Notes: generated from the letters alone by a model not told the origin. DNA of 64,000 nt from Flavobacterium sp. K5-23 (GCF_023278045.1 NZ_CP056783.1:62001-126000); one strand, 5' to 3'. Shown: positions 1-8,476, counted from the first letter of the stretch. Program-made: numbers and translations.

Positions 1-60
1 ATTTAACATCACAATCATTGGAAGCGATTGCAATGGATATTATATGTAATGTAACAAAAA

Positions 61-615
61 TTATACTTTTTCAACTTGCATAAAACTTAGTTCTAATGGA
101 GTCTTTCTTCCGAAAATTTTCACCATTACCTCTAGCTTACGCTTTTCTTCATTAATTTTTTCAACAGTACCATTGAAACCGTTGAAAGGACCGTCAATAA
201 CCTTGATAGTCTCTCCTAAATTAAATGGTATAGAGTGTGTATCTGCATTTACAGCTAACTCATCTACTTTACCTAACATTCTGTTTACTTCTGAAAGTCT
301 TAACGGAACTGGCTCACCACCTTTTGTTTCACCCAAGAAACCAATAACACTTGTTATAGACTTAATAATATGAGGGATTTCCCCAACAAGATTTGCCTCA
401 ATCATAACATACCCAGGAAAATAAACTTTATCCTTAGATATTTTCTTTCCATCTTTCACAGTAACCACTTTCTCAGTAGGAACCAAAACTTGAGAAACAT
501 AATCACCCATTCCTAATCTAGCGATTTCGGTTTCGATGTATGCCTTCACCTTGTTCTCTTGTCCACTTACTGCACGAACGACGTACCACTTTTTTATATT
601 ATTATCTGTCATCAC
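61..615 (-). CDS. nusG: Transcription termination/antitermination protein NusG
   Basis: 184 aa, the usual NusG length. NusG binds the RNA polymerase clamp to suppress pausing and links polymerase to Rho or the leading ribosome. The N-terminal NGN domain (about residues 8-115) starts with KKWYVVRAVSGQENK and contains the FPGYVMIE strand. A C-terminal KOW domain (about 130-184) has VIDGPFNGFNGTVEKI. The second Met could equally be the start. It follows secE by 5 bp in the conserved tuf-tRNA-Trp-secE-nusG order and is probably cotranscribed; ribosomal protein genes usually follow but lie outside the window. Confidence 0.97.
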   Translation of the reverse strand: MMTDNNIKKWYVVRAVSGQENKVKAYIETEIARLGMGDYVSQVLVPTEKVVTVKDGKKISKDKVYFPGYVMIEANLVGEIPHIIKSITSVIGFLGETKGGEPVPLRLSEVNRMLGKVDELAVNADTHSIPFNLGETIKVIDGPFNGFNGTVEKINEEKRKLEVMVKIFGRKTPLELSFMQVEKV

Positions 616-620
616 AAAAA

Positions 621-818
621 TTACGCTTTTATCCAGTTAAAAAATCCAGCTAACGCTTTTGCAAATACCTCATCTACTCCCCAAGTTGCCAAGGCAAATA
701 AAACAGAGAAAATCGCAACAATAATAGTTAGACGTTGCACCTCAGCCCATTCTGGCCAAGACACATTAGACTTCAACTCTTCAAATGATTCTGATATGTA
801 ATTTACAATTTTTGTCAT
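621..818 (-). CDS. secE: Preprotein translocase subunit SecE
   Basis: 65 aa, short single-span SecE typical of non-enteric bacteria. SecE clamps SecY in the inner-membrane SecYEG channel. The amphipathic helix with the conserved SNVSWPEWAEVQ segment (residues 17-28) precedes one transmembrane helix (about 31-50). The start at 818 gives MTKIVNYISES; the longer frame to 866 is rejected because it would run into the tRNA-Trp gene. It sits between tRNA-Trp and nusG, the standard order. Confidence 0.96.
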   Translation of the reverse strand: MTKIVNYISESFEELKSNVSWPEWAEVQRLTIIVAIFSVLFALATWGVDEVFAKALAGFFNWIKA

Positions 819-836
819 TATGATATATTTTTTTTG

Positions 837-907
837 CACGGGCGGAGGGATTCGAACCCCCATCAACGGTTTTGGAGACCGCTATTCTACCCTTGAACTA
901 CGCCCGT
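837..907 (-). tRNA. trpT: tRNA-Trp (CCA)
   Basis: 71 nt. The acceptor stem ACGGGCG/CGCCCGT pairs perfectly; the anticodon loop in CGGTCTCCAAAACCG carries CCA; the T loop GGTTCGAATCC is canonical. The 3' CCA is not encoded, which is common in this phylum. Lies between tuf and secE as in other Bacteroidota. Confidence 0.97.
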
Positions 908-910
908 AGT

Positions 911-950
911 AAAAGCCAGTGACAACATTGAAGTAAATCAACTGGCTTTA
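911..950 (-). terminator. Hairpin between tuf and tRNA-Trp
   Basis: Arms AAAGCCAGT and ACTGGCTTT are separated by about 20 nt, between the tuf stop and tRNA-Trp. There is no long U tract, so it may be an mRNA 3'-end/processing hairpin rather than a true terminator. Confidence 0.4.
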
Positions 951-964
951 TATTTATTATAGTA

Positions 965-2152
965 TTAAGCTACTATCTCAGTTACCTGACCAGCACCTAC
1001 TGTTCTACCACCTTCACGGATAGCGAAACGTAAACCTACATTCATTGCAATTGGACTTAACAAAGCTACATTGATAGTTAAGTTATCTCCTGGCATTACC
1101 ATCTCTACTCCTTCTGGTAAAGTAATAACTCCTGTTACATCAGTTGTACGTACATAGAACTGTGGACGGTAGTTATTATGAAATGGAGTATGACGTCCAC
1201 CTTCTTCTTTTTTCAAGATATAAACCTCAGCTTTAAAAGTAGCGTGTGGTTTTACTGAACCTGGCTTAATAATAACCATACCTCTTTTGATATCAGCTTT
1301 ATCAATACCTCTTAACAATAAACCTACGTTATCTCCAGCTTCACCTCTATCAAGGATTTTACGGAACATCTCAACTCCTGTAATAGTAGAAGTTAATTTT
1401 TCAGCTCCCATACCAATGATTTCAACTGGATCTCCTGTATTAGCAATACCAGTTTCGATACGACCTGTAGCAACAGTTCCACGACCAGTAATTGTAAATG
1501 AATCCTCAACTGGCATCAAGAAAGGCTTTTCAGTATCACGAATTGGCTCTTCGATCCAAGAATCTACAGCTGCCATTAATTCAAGAATTTTTGGCACCCA
1601 TGTTGGATCATTATTCAATCCTCCTAAAGCAGAACCTTGAATAACTGGACAGTTGTCACCATCATATTCATAGAAAGACAATAAGTCTCTAATTTCCATT
1701 TCAACTAATTCCAATAATTCCTCATCATCAACCATATCCACTTTATTCATGAATACAACCATTCTAGGAATACCTACCTGACGTCCTAAAAGGATATGCT
1801 CACGAGTTTGTGGCATTGGTCCATCTGTTGCAGCAACTACAAGGATAGCACCATCCATTTGAGCAGCACCTGTAACCATGTTCTTAACGTAATCCGCGTG
1901 ACCTGGACAGTCAACGTGAGCGTAATGACGGTTAGCAGTTTCGTACTCTACGTGAGATGTATTAATTGTAATACCTCTTTCTTTTTCTTCAGGAGCATTA
2001 TCAATTTGATCGAAAGATTTAGCTTGACAGTAACCAGCATCAGATAACACTTTAGTTATTGCAGCAGTTAATGTAGTTTTTCCGTGATCTACGTGTCCGA
2101 TCGTACCAATATTTAAGTGTGGTTTCGAACGGTTAAAGGTTTCTTTTGCCAT
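965..2152 (-). CDS. tuf: Elongation factor Tu
   Basis: 395 aa. EF-Tu delivers aminoacyl-tRNA to the ribosomal A site using GTP. The GTPase domain shows the P loop GHVDHGKT (19-26), the switch-[13 protein letters not shown], the DCPGHADY motif and NKVD. Domains II and III follow, ending in [15 protein letters not shown]. It is full length with no frame damage. It is preceded on the same strand by three tRNA genes and followed by tRNA-Trp, secE and nusG, so tRNAs and tuf are probably processed from one transcript starting near 2633. Confidence 0.99.
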   Translation of the reverse strand: MAKETFNRSKPHLNIGTIGHVDHGKTTLTAAITKVLSDAGYCQAKSFDQIDNAPEEKERGITINTSHVEYETANRHYAHVDCPGHADYVKNMVTGAAQMDGAILVVAATDGPMPQTREHILLGRQVGIPRMVVFMNKVDMVDDEELLELVEMEIRDLLSFYEYDGDNCPVIQGSALGGLNNDPTWVPKILELMAAVDSWIEEPIRDTEKPFLMPVEDSFTITGRGTVATGRIETGIANTGDPVEIIGMGAEKLTSTITGVEMFRKILDRGEAGDNVGLLLRGIDKADIKRGMVIIKPGSVKPHATFKAEVYILKKEEGGRHTPFHNNYRPQFYVRTTDVTGVITLPEGVEMVMPGDNLTINVALLSPIAMNVGLRFAIREGGRTVGAGQVTEIVA

Positions 2153-2206
2153 TTTACTTAGTTTTTAATCTTAATTATATATTTATTTCAATTTCTTACT
2201 TTTCCG

Positions 2207-2278
2207 AGCCAATGTCGGGAATTGAACCCGAGACCTCTTCCTTACCAAGGAAGCACTCTACCCCTGAGCTACATCGGC
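2207..2278 (-). tRNA. tRNA-Thr (GGT)
   Basis: 72 nt. Acceptor GCCGATG pairs with CATTGGC (one G-T pair); the anticodon stem CTTCC/GGAAG encloses TTGGTAA, anticodon GGU. T arm has GGGTTCAATTCCC. No encoded CCA. Located 54 bp upstream of tuf. Confidence 0.96.
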
Positions 2279-2367
2279 CTTTTTCATTATTTTAAAACAA
2301 GAAGCTCATAAAATTAAAGAAGCTAACTTCATTTAATATTCACAATTCTTAATTTAAAATTGCTTTG

Positions 2368-2448
2368 TGGGGAGAGCAGGATTCGAACCTGCGAAGTTTA
2401 CACAGCAGATTTACAGTCTGCCCTCGTTGGCCGCTTGAGTATCTCCCC
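2368..2448 (-). tRNA. tRNA-Tyr (GTA)
   Basis: 81 nt with a class II long variable arm. Acceptor GGGGAGA/TCTCCCC; anticodon stem GCAGA/TCTGC with loop CTGTAAA, anticodon GUA; T loop GGTTCGAATCC. Sits between the two tRNA-Thr genes. Confidence 0.96.
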
Positions 2449-2527
2449 TTCAATTTTAATTTCAATTTTTCAAAAGAACAAATTTCAAATCCCAAATCAA
2501 AGGATTTTTTTCAATTTCTTTTTTTAG

Positions 2528-2601
2528 AGCCGGTGGAGGGACTCGAACCCACGACCTGCTGATTACAAATCAGCTGCTCTAGCCAACTGAGCTACACTGG
2601 C
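2528..2601 (-). tRNA. tRNA-Thr (TGT)
   Basis: 74 nt. Anticodon stem GCTGA/TCAGC with loop TTTGTAA gives anticodon UGU. Acceptor GCCAGTG against CACCGGC has one A-C mismatch, worth noting but not disabling. First gene of the tRNA-tuf operon. Confidence 0.95.
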
Positions 2602-2610
2602 AATTTCAAT

Positions 2611-2638
2611 AAAAAAAGTCCGCTATTTCTAACGGACT
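2611..2638 (-). terminator. Rho-independent terminator of hpf
   Basis: On the minus strand, AGTCCGTTA, GAAA tetraloop, TAGCGGACT, then seven T. A nine-pair stem with a GNRA loop and a U tract. It overlaps the predicted start of the downstream tRNA-tuf transcript. Confidence 0.8.
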
Positions 2639-2639
2639 G

Positions 2640-2669
2640 CAAATGTAGAGATTTTATCTATTAATCAAA
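2640..2669 (-). promoter_or_regulatory. Promoter of tRNA-Thr/Tyr/Thr-tuf operon
   Basis: Bacteroidota-type promoter: -33 TTTG (2669-2666), 18-bp spacer, -7 TACATTTG (2647-2640). The expected transcription start is near 2633, upstream of the first tRNA. Confidence 0.75.
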
Positions 2670-2692
2670 ACTTTTTTTTGAAAAATTTTGCA

Positions 2693-3001
2693 TTATGCGT
2701 GCGATCTTATCTTTTCTTTTCTTTTTACCAACATTCTTTCCAGTGTTTCCGCTGAAAGTTCAATCGCTTCCTCAAATGTCTTGCATTGCTTTTTTACCAC
2801 AAAATCATCGCCAGGAACGTTTACTTTCACCTCTACGAATTTATTTTCTTTTTCACTTGTCTTTTCAACTTTCAAATACACATCTGAAGAAACTATTTTA
2901 TCGTAATATTTCTCTAGTCTATCCATTCTCTCTTGAACATATTCTACTAGTTTTTTGTCAACAGCTAAGTTAACGGCGTGAACATTTACCATCATAATCA
3001 T
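2693..3001 (-). CDS. hpf: Ribosome hibernation-promoting factor, short HPF/RaiA family
   Basis: About 100 aa. These proteins bind the 30S decoding region in stationary phase and inactivate or dimerise ribosomes. The whole protein is the single S30AE domain: MMVNVHAVNLAVDKKLVEYV at the start, with VEVKVNVPGDDFVVKK in the middle. It lacks the C-terminal dimerisation domain of long HPF. The start may be any of three Met at the N-terminus (3001, 2995 or 2992). It lies downstream of the Xer recombinase on the same strand and upstream of a strong terminator. Confidence 0.9.
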   Translation of the reverse strand: MIMMVNVHAVNLAVDKKLVEYVQERMDRLEKYYDKIVSSDVYLKVEKTSEKENKFVEVKVNVPGDDFVVKKQCKTFEEAIELSAETLERMLVKRKEKIRSHA

Positions 3002-3033
3002 TCTTTTTTAAGAGTTAAACATTTTATGAATTA

Positions 3034-3927
3034 TCACTTGTTTCTTGGATGAGCCTCCTTATGTACTTTTTTTAGTTCTGACAAACTATTATGTGTGTAG
3101 ATTTGGGTTGACGCTAAACTCGAATGTCCTAATAATTCTTTTACTGAATTTAAATCAGCTCCGTTATTCAATAAATGAGTCGCAAACGTATGACGTAATA
3201 TATGCGGACTTTTTTTTACTTTTTCGGAGACAGTACTAAAGTATGAATTTATTAACCGATACACAAATGAATTACTCAATTTTAAGCCTTTTTTTGTTAG
3301 AAAAAAAGAATCCACATCAACAATAACCTCAATCCCCTCTCTTTCTTTAATATAATCAGAAACCTGACCCTGTATAACTGACAACATAGGAAGCAACCTT
3401 TCTTTATTTCTTTTCCCAACAACCTTAATAGTACCATTAACCAAATCAACCCCACTCTTTTTCAAGAAGATAAGCTCCGCCCTCCGCATTCCAGTAGTAT
3501 AAAACAAATCAATAATCAATCTATTTCTAATTTCATCTAATCCAGAAGGGTTTTGTGTGACCGACAGTACATTCCCAACCTCCTTTTCCGAAAACGGAAT
3601 CTGCAGGCTTTTTGGAGTCTTTAAAGCTTTATGCTTTAACAATGGACTGATTTCTATTTGTTTGATTTTTAATAAAAACTTATAAAAAGCTTTCAAGGAA
3701 GAAATTTTTCGATTTACAGAGACATTAGACAATCCACCATCAACTAATGATACAATCCAACTTCTAATTTGACTATAATTAACCTTTATAATGTCATCTT
3801 GATCAAAATGCAACTCAATAAATTTTTGAAAGGAAAAAAGGTCGTTTAAATACGCATTAACAGTATGAGGAGAATACTTCTTCTCCAATTGTAGATAATC
3901 CCTGAATGCATTTGTATTTGTAACCAT
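3034..3927 (-). CDS. xerC: Tyrosine recombinase, XerC-like
   Basis: 297 aa. XerC/D recombinases resolve chromosome dimers at dif. The N-terminal SAM-like core-binding domain (about 5-90, [12 protein letters not shown]) precedes the catalytic domain. Catalytic residues visible: Arg in TTGMRRAEL, Lys in [10 protein letters not shown], His-x-x-Arg in [14 protein letters not shown], His in LLGHSS and Tyr in QIYTHNS. Start chosen at 3927 (MVTNTNAF); the longer frame would begin inside the rpsU terminator. The ATG lies directly after that terminator's T tract, so translation depends on read-through or a nearby start site. Confidence 0.92.
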   Translation of the reverse strand: MVTNTNAFRDYLQLEKKYSPHTVNAYLNDLFSFQKFIELHFDQDDIIKVNYSQIRSWIVSLVDGGLSNVSVNRKISSLKAFYKFLLKIKQIEISPLLKHKALKTPKSLQIPFSEKEVGNVLSVTQNPSGLDEIRNRLIIDLFYTTGMRRAELIFLKKSGVDLVNGTIKVVGKRNKERLLPMLSVIQGQVSDYIKEREGIEVIVDVDSFFLTKKGLKLSNSFVYRLINSYFSTVSEKVKKSPHILRHTFATHLLNNGADLNSVKELLGHSSLASTQIYTHNSLSELKKVHKEAHPRNK

Positions 3928-3975
3928 AAAAAAAACCGTTAGCATCAAAGTTATAAAACTTTGATGACTAACGGT
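3928..3975 (-). terminator. Terminator of rpsU, abutting xerC start codon
   Basis: Long hairpin (CCGTTAG plus CATCAAAGTT against AACTTTGATG plus CTAACGG, one bulged base) followed by eight T. The last T is immediately followed by the xerC ATG at 3927-3925. Confidence 0.85.
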
Positions 3976-3997
3976 AATTTATTTGAATAGATATTTA

Positions 3998-4192
3998 TTA
4001 ACTCTCTAAGTTATCTCTCATATTTTGGATATAAGCCGCTTTTTGAATTTTGATTCTATTAGTAACTGATGGTTTAATAAAAGCAGTTCGTGCTCTTAAT
4101 TGACGTACAGTTCCTGTTTTATCAAATTTTCTTTTATAGCGCTTTAATGCTCTATCGATATTTTCTCCGTCTTTAATTGGTATAATTAACAT
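3998..4192 (-). CDS. rpsU: 30S ribosomal protein bS21
   Basis: 64 aa, full-length bS21, a small basic protein on the 30S platform near the 3' end of 16S rRNA. Residues start MLIIPIKDGENIDRALKRYK and include the basic RQLRARTAF segment. Start at 4192 was chosen over a longer frame because it has the family N-terminus and is preceded by a strong Shine-Dalgarno sequence. In Flavobacteriia bS21 helps cover the anti-Shine-Dalgarno of 16S rRNA, so an SD-dependent bS21 gene fits autogenous control (family knowledge, not shown here). Confidence 0.95.
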   Translation of the reverse strand: MLIIPIKDGENIDRALKRYKRKFDKTGTVRQLRARTAFIKPSVTNRIKIQKAAYIQNMRDNLES

Positions 4193-4200
4193 AATTTTGA

Positions 4201-4210
4201 CACCCCCTTT
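4201..4210 (-). promoter_or_regulatory. Strong Shine-Dalgarno of rpsU
   Basis: Minus strand GAAAGGGGGTG ends 8 nt before the ATG. It can pair with the 16S rRNA 3' end over about ten bases with one G-U pair. Such sequences are exceptional in this window, where I found no comparable SD for other genes. Confidence 0.8.
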
Positions 4211-4221
4211 CGTTAAGTGTG

Positions 4222-4229
4222 CAAAAGTA
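4222..4229 (-). promoter_or_regulatory. Probable -7 element of rpsU
   Basis: TACTTTTG on the minus strand fits TAnnTTTG and places transcription start about 20-25 nt before the start codon, just long enough to carry the Shine-Dalgarno. A -33 TTG is not evident. Confidence 0.45.
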
Positions 4230-4309
4230 AACATTATTTCGACTTAAAGACTATAAATTGGTAATTATTTTGGGTGTGCCGGCAAAACACAATATGATTC
4301 CAAAACAAC

Positions 4310-4385
4310 TTCTCATTTGCCGTCAGGCTATTCGCTACAATCTTTTATTCGTTTGCACTTCATAAAAGGATTTCCACTACTATCC
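4310..4385. repeat. Imperfect palindromic intergenic element
   Basis: The stretch has AATCTTTTAT and ATAAAAGGATT arms flanked by related TATTCGCTACAAT and CACTACTATCC words. It resembles the recurrent Flavobacterium intergenic element of the form GCTATCCGCT-ATCTTTT-loop-AAAAGGAT. No coding potential seen. Confidence 0.4.
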
Positions 4386-4392
4386 TTCACAC

Positions 4393-4427
4393 AAAAAAAA
4401 GAGCCAATATATTAAAATTGACTCTTC
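4393..4427 (-). terminator. Terminator of acyl-CoA dehydrogenase gene
   Basis: Minus strand AGAGTCAAT, loop, ATTGGCTCT, then eight T, about 25 bp past the stop codon. One G-T pair in the stem. Confidence 0.8.
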
Positions 4428-4452
4428 CCTTTATTTTTAACCTTGAATGCTA

Positions 4453-5622
4453 TTATTTCACAGCAGGCTTATAATTTTGATTGTCAATTATCATTTTTGA
4501 TAAAATCTCCTTAAGGATTTCTGAAGTCCCTCCTCCTATTGGTCCTAAACGACTATCTCTAAACATACGTGCTAAAGGATATTCTTCCATATAACCATAA
4601 CCTCCTAACATTTGTAAGCAACTATATATTGTCTCATCAGCTACTTTTGTAGATTTCAATTTAGCCATAGTAGCCTCCTTAACAACATATTCCCCTTTGT
4701 CTAATCTAGCTACAGCAGCATAATTAAACACTTTGCAATGCTCAACATCTGTCGCGTGCTCTACTATTGTATGCCTTAATGCCTGGAACTTATTTATTGT
4801 TTTTCCAAATGCTTCTCTCTGAGACATATATTCTATCGTATAATCAATTGCATACTCAGCTCTTGCGTGAGCATTAATAGCCATAATTAAACGCTCTAAA
4901 GCAAAGTGTTGCATAATATAAGGGAATCCTTTTCCTTCTTCTCCCATTAAATTTTCAGCAGGAATTTCTACATTATCAAATGCAATTTCTGCAGTATCCG
5001 AAGCTCTCCAGCCTAATTTATCAAGTTTTACAGCGGAAATTCCTTTTAGATTGCTATCCATCAAAAACATACTAATCCCTTTGTTTCCAAGCTCGGGACT
5101 TGTTTTTGCTGCAACTACATAATAATCCCCAAAAATACCGTTAGTTATGAAAGTTTTAGAACCATTAATAACATATTTATCCCCTTTTTTAACAGCTGTA
5201 GTACGCATACCCGCTACATCGCTTCCGCCAAATGGTTCTGTAATACATAAAGCTCCTATTTTATCTCCGGCAATACTTGGTGCTAAATAGTCACGTTTAA
5301 TTCGCTCATCGCCTTCAGCGTTCAAATGCGTCATTGCTAAATAAGAATGTGCCCACATTGCAGCCGCAAAACCTGCTGATTTTATTTTTTGAAGTTCTTC
5401 TAAAAAAATAACGGTGTAAAATAAGTCTAAATTCAATCCACCGTAAACCTCAGGATAACGTATTCCGAAAAAGCCCATTTCCCCAAATTTTTTCCAAATA
5501 AAACGCTCGATTGAGCCTGTTTTCTCCCATTTTTCGATATGAGGTACAACTTCTTTTTGTAAAAAATCTTTTAAGCTCTCTCTAAATAATTGATGTTCTT
5601 CTGTGAAATAAATTGAATCCAT
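4453..5622 (-). CDS. Acyl-CoA dehydrogenase family protein
   Basis: 389 aa, typical of the FAD-dependent acyl-CoA dehydrogenase family, which introduces a trans-2,3 double bond into acyl-CoA thioesters. The N-terminal helical domain (about 1-120) is followed by the beta domain with CITEPFGGSDVAGM and NGSKTFITNG. The C-terminal helical domain ends in YSCLQMLGGYGYMEEYPLARMFRDSRLGPIGGGTSEI, the family FAD/CoA signature. The general base Glu appears within the C-terminal GGTSEI region. Substrate chain length cannot be read from sequence. It stands alone with its own terminator. Confidence 0.9.
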   Translation of the reverse strand: MDSIYFTEEHQLFRESLKDFLQKEVVPHIEKWEKTGSIERFIWKKFGEMGFFGIRYPEVYGGLNLDLFYTVIFLEELQKIKSAGFAAAMWAHSYLAMTHLNAEGDERIKRDYLAPSIAGDKIGALCITEPFGGSDVAGMRTTAVKKGDKYVINGSKTFITNGIFGDYYVVAAKTSPELGNKGISMFLMDSNLKGISAVKLDKLGWRASDTAEIAFDNVEIPAENLMGEEGKGFPYIMQHFALERLIMAINAHARAEYAIDYTIEYMSQREAFGKTINKFQALRHTIVEHATDVEHCKVFNYAAVARLDKGEYVVKEATMAKLKSTKVADETIYSCLQMLGGYGYMEEYPLARMFRDSRLGPIGGGTSEILKEILSKMIIDNQNYKPAVK

Positions 5623-5778
5623 ATAATAATATTTTAATAAATTGTAATATTTGAAACTGTTTTAATTGAAGCGACAACAGGATTTTTTTTTCAAATTTAT
5701 GAGATCTTGATCTACATAGCAGAACTGCGTTTTAAAGAAATAAAACATATAGCAAAAAGTCCATTTTGCAACCAATTA

Positions 5779-5801
5779 AAGAAAGTTTATATCACTTTCT
5801 T
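5779..5801 (-). terminator. Possible hairpin after the HhH protein gene
   Basis: Arms AAGAAAGT and ACTTTCTT with a 7-nt loop just past the stop codon of the minus-strand gene. The following tract is only moderately T-rich. Confidence 0.4.
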
Positions 5802-5809
5802 ATACGCTT

Positions 5810-6697
5810 CTAATTAAAGTCCAAATATAAACCAATTATTTTGGCTTTTTCAACAGGAAACCCCTTAATTTTTATTAAATCCTCAATATTCTTTATATCA
5901 CCATTCATACTCCTATAAGTTACTATTTCCTTCGCAAGAACATATTTAAAATAAGGAAATTGAGATATTTCCTTTAACGAGGCATTATTAATGTTTGTTT
6001 TTTTTAACTCAGGAAGGGTAACAACCCTAAAATGAGAATTTAAACTCGTGATTACATCAGGGGACAATCCCCAAACATCATTCATCTGCTCCATCGAAAC
6101 AAAACCTCCAAGACTCTCTTTGTACTTCAATATCCTAAGAGAAATCGCCTCTCCAATTCCATAAATTTTAATCAAATCCTCTTGACTCGCCTTGTTAATA
6201 TCAATTAATACAATTTTTTCTTTTTTGGCAAAAGCCGAATTCGTATAATTTACATATCCTTTGTATTCCTTTTTATTCTTAACCCAATCAGGAAATTTAA
6301 ATAATGGAGCCATCACTTTTAGAAGAGAATCAGAGACCTGAGTAACGCTTTGAAACTCACTTGCTGAATTAACATATTTATTTTCCTTTCTAAACGAAAG
6401 AAGTCTATCAATTTCCTTAACCGACATTCCCAGTTTATACCCTTTATAATCAGTAATAAAATTAGGATTATACGGATAAATTTTAGGCAACTCCTTTATA
6501 TTGTTTTCTTTCAAAGAATCAATTTGAGTTTGCAACGAAAGCCATTTTTGCTCATCAGGATCAGTTAATGAATTTGAAGTGAAATCCACAAAAAAACAAA
6601 TCATTTGAAAAATGATAATTAATGACAATAATAAAAATATACCGTTACGCTGTTCTGATGAAAACTTAAAATAGGCGCTTATTTTTGAGAAAATCAT
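5810..6697 (-). CDS. ComEA-like helix-hairpin-helix protein
   Basis: 295 aa. One N-terminal transmembrane helix (GIFLLLSLIIIFQMICFFVD, about residues 19-38) anchors a soluble domain made of three ComEA-type helix-hairpin-helix repeats. The clearest is DINKASQEDLIKIYGIGEAISLRI (about 170-193); related units sit around residues 75-125 and 235-290 (NINNASLKEISQFP). HhH units bind DNA backbones non-specifically, so a role in DNA uptake or membrane-associated DNA handling is possible, but no competence genes are adjacent and function is inferred only from fold. Confidence 0.82.
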   Translation of the reverse strand: MIFSKISAYFKFSSEQRNGIFLLLSLIIIFQMICFFVDFTSNSLTDPDEQKWLSLQTQIDSLKENNIKELPKIYPYNPNFITDYKGYKLGMSVKEIDRLLSFRKENKYVNSASEFQSVTQVSDSLLKVMAPLFKFPDWVKNKKEYKGYVNYTNSAFAKKEKIVLIDINKASQEDLIKIYGIGEAISLRILKYKESLGGFVSMEQMNDVWGLSPDVITSLNSHFRVVTLPELKKTNINNASLKEISQFPYFKYVLAKEIVTYRSMNGDIKNIEDLIKIKGFPVEKAKIIGLYLDFN

Positions 6698-7001
6698 TTG
6701 CTAAGAGAATTTATTTCAAGAGCACATTACAACCCTAACATTAGTTATTCATTTTGTTACAAACATTAAATCTATAAATTATTACACATATTAACTTAAA
6801 TTTATTAAAAATAATCATAATTATCAGCCAATAAATACATACAAGACAATTTTGATAGCGAAAAATCATTTTTTTTCGAATTTAAAAATCAAATCAGTCT
6901 CAAAGCAGCACAATATTTTCCAACTTCAAATGAAATATTCTTTTTATTTTAAAAAAAACAATACATTTGAAAACTAATAACAATTAAAAACCAATAAATA
7001 T
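6698..7001. other. Divergent intergenic region before permease
   Basis: 304 bp, very AT-rich, between two divergent genes. Apart from the -7 element listed separately I see no RNA gene, terminator or ORF. Both promoters should lie here. Confidence 0.5.
6962..6969 (+). promoter_or_regulatory. Probable -7 element for amino-acid permease
   Basis: TACATTTG matches TAnnTTTG and lies about 33 bp before the ATG at 7002. No clear -33 TTG at the right distance. Confidence 0.45.
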
Positions 7002-8453
7002 ATGTCAATTTGGAAAACAAAACCACTGTCGGTTTTACTAAATGAAGCGTCGGAAGACGAAAAAGGACTAAAAAGAACATTGTCTTCCCGTTCCTTGGTA
7101 GCTCTTGGAGTTGGAGCCATAATTGGAGCTGGATTATTTTCATTAACAGGTATTGCAGCGGCAGAACACGCAGGGCCAGCTGTGACATTATCTTTTATTT
7201 TAGCAGCAGTAGGATGTGCTTTTGCAGGTCTTTGTTATGCTGAATTTGCTTCTATGATTCCGGTGGCGGGTAGTGCTTACACCTACTCATATGCAACAAT
7301 GGGAGAATTTATGGCGTGGATCATTGGATGGGATCTAGTTCTTGAATATGCATTAGGAGCCGCGACCGTTGGAGTAAGTTGGTCTCGATACCTTCTTGAA
7401 TTATTAAACAAATATGGCATTCATCTGAATCCGAAATTTATATGTTCTCCCTGGGAAACCCTAACGTTAGGGGATGGATCAGTAATAGAAGGAGGATACA
7501 TCAATCTTCCTGCTATCTTAATTGTATCAGCTCTTTCTTTATTATTAATAAGAGGTACAAAAGAATCAGCAAACATCAATAACTTCTTAGTTGTACTGAA
7601 AGTTATCGTTGTTATCTTATTTATAGTTTTAGGATGGCAATATATTGACCCTGCTAATTACGCACCTTACATTCCAGAAAACACCGGTGTTAAAGGACAG
7701 TTTGGATGGACAGGAATTGCAGCTGGTGCAGGAACTGTTTTCTTTGCCTTTATTGGTTTTGATGCGGTTTCAACTGCAGCACAAGAAGCAAAAAATCCAC
7801 AAAAAGGGATGCCAATTGGTATTTTAGGGTCATTAGTAATTTGTACTATATTATATGTTTTATTTGCTCACGTAATGACAGGACTTGTTCCTTACTACAA
7901 ATTTGTAGGTGATGCAAAACCTGCTGCAACTGCTTTTGCCGTTACAGGATACGGATTCCTTCAAACAGGATTAATTGTAGCTATTTTGGCAGGTTATACT
8001 TCTGTAATGCTTGTAATGTTAATGGGACAGAGTCGTGTATTTTACACAATGAGTAAAGATGGTTTGTTACCTCCATTCTTTGGAGACATTCACGCTAAAT
8101 TCCGTACACCTTGGAAAACGAATCTATTCTTTATGGTATTTGTAAGTTTATTTGCTGGTTTTGTACCTGTAAGCGACTTAGGACATATGGTAAGTATTGG
8201 AACACTATTAGCATTCGTATTAGTTTGTATTGGAGTTTTGGTAATGCGTAAAAAAATGCCAGATGCACCAAGATCTTTCAAAACACCGTTTGTACCATTC
8301 GTTCCTATTGCTGGAGTTGTAGTGTGTGTGTATTTGATGTATTCACTTCCTTACGAAAGCTGGTTGCGATTAGTTATTTGGATGGCTATTGGAGTTGCAC
8401 TTTACTTTGCTTATGGTAAGAAGAACAGTAAATTAAACAATCCAGATAAATAA
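7002..8453 (+). CDS. APC-family amino acid permease
   Basis: 483 aa inner-membrane transporter. TM1 carries LGVGAIIGAGLFSLTGIAAA, the glycine-rich substrate-binding break of the APC superfamily. About 12-13 hydrophobic segments follow, including FAFIGFDAVSTAAQEAKNPQKGMP in the TM6 region. This pattern resembles the cationic amino acid transporter (CAT/YfnA) branch. The exact substrate cannot be decided. Single gene with its own terminator. Confidence 0.9.
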   Translation: MSIWKTKPLSVLLNEASEDEKGLKRTLSSRSLVALGVGAIIGAGLFSLTGIAAAEHAGPAVTLSFILAAVGCAFAGLCYAEFASMIPVAGSAYTYSYATMGEFMAWIIGWDLVLEYALGAATVGVSWSRYLLELLNKYGIHLNPKFICSPWETLTLGDGSVIEGGYINLPAILIVSALSLLLIRGTKESANINNFLVVLKVIVVILFIVLGWQYIDPANYAPYIPENTGVKGQFGWTGIAAGAGTVFFAFIGFDAVSTAAQEAKNPQKGMPIGILGSLVICTILYVLFAHVMTGLVPYYKFVGDAKPAATAFAVTGYGFLQTGLIVAILAGYTSVMLVMLMGQSRVFYTMSKDGLLPPFFGDIHAKFRTPWKTNLFFMVFVSLFAGFVPVSDLGHMVSIGTLLAFVLVCIGVLVMRKKMPDAPRSFKTPFVPFVPIAGVVVCVYLMYSLPYESWLRLVIWMAIGVALYFAYGKKNSKLNNPDK

Positions 8454-8476
8454 ATAATTTATCCTTAATATATCCT

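Noticed and set aside
621..866. Longer secE frame of 81 codons
   Set aside because: Its first 16 codons run through the tRNA-Trp gene; the family start is at 818.
2365..2562. Plus-strand ORF of 65 codons
   Set aside because: It is antisense to tRNA-Tyr and part of tRNA-Thr and has no family resemblance.
3928..3948. xerC start at 3948
   Set aside because: Those codons are the T tract and stem of the rpsU terminator.
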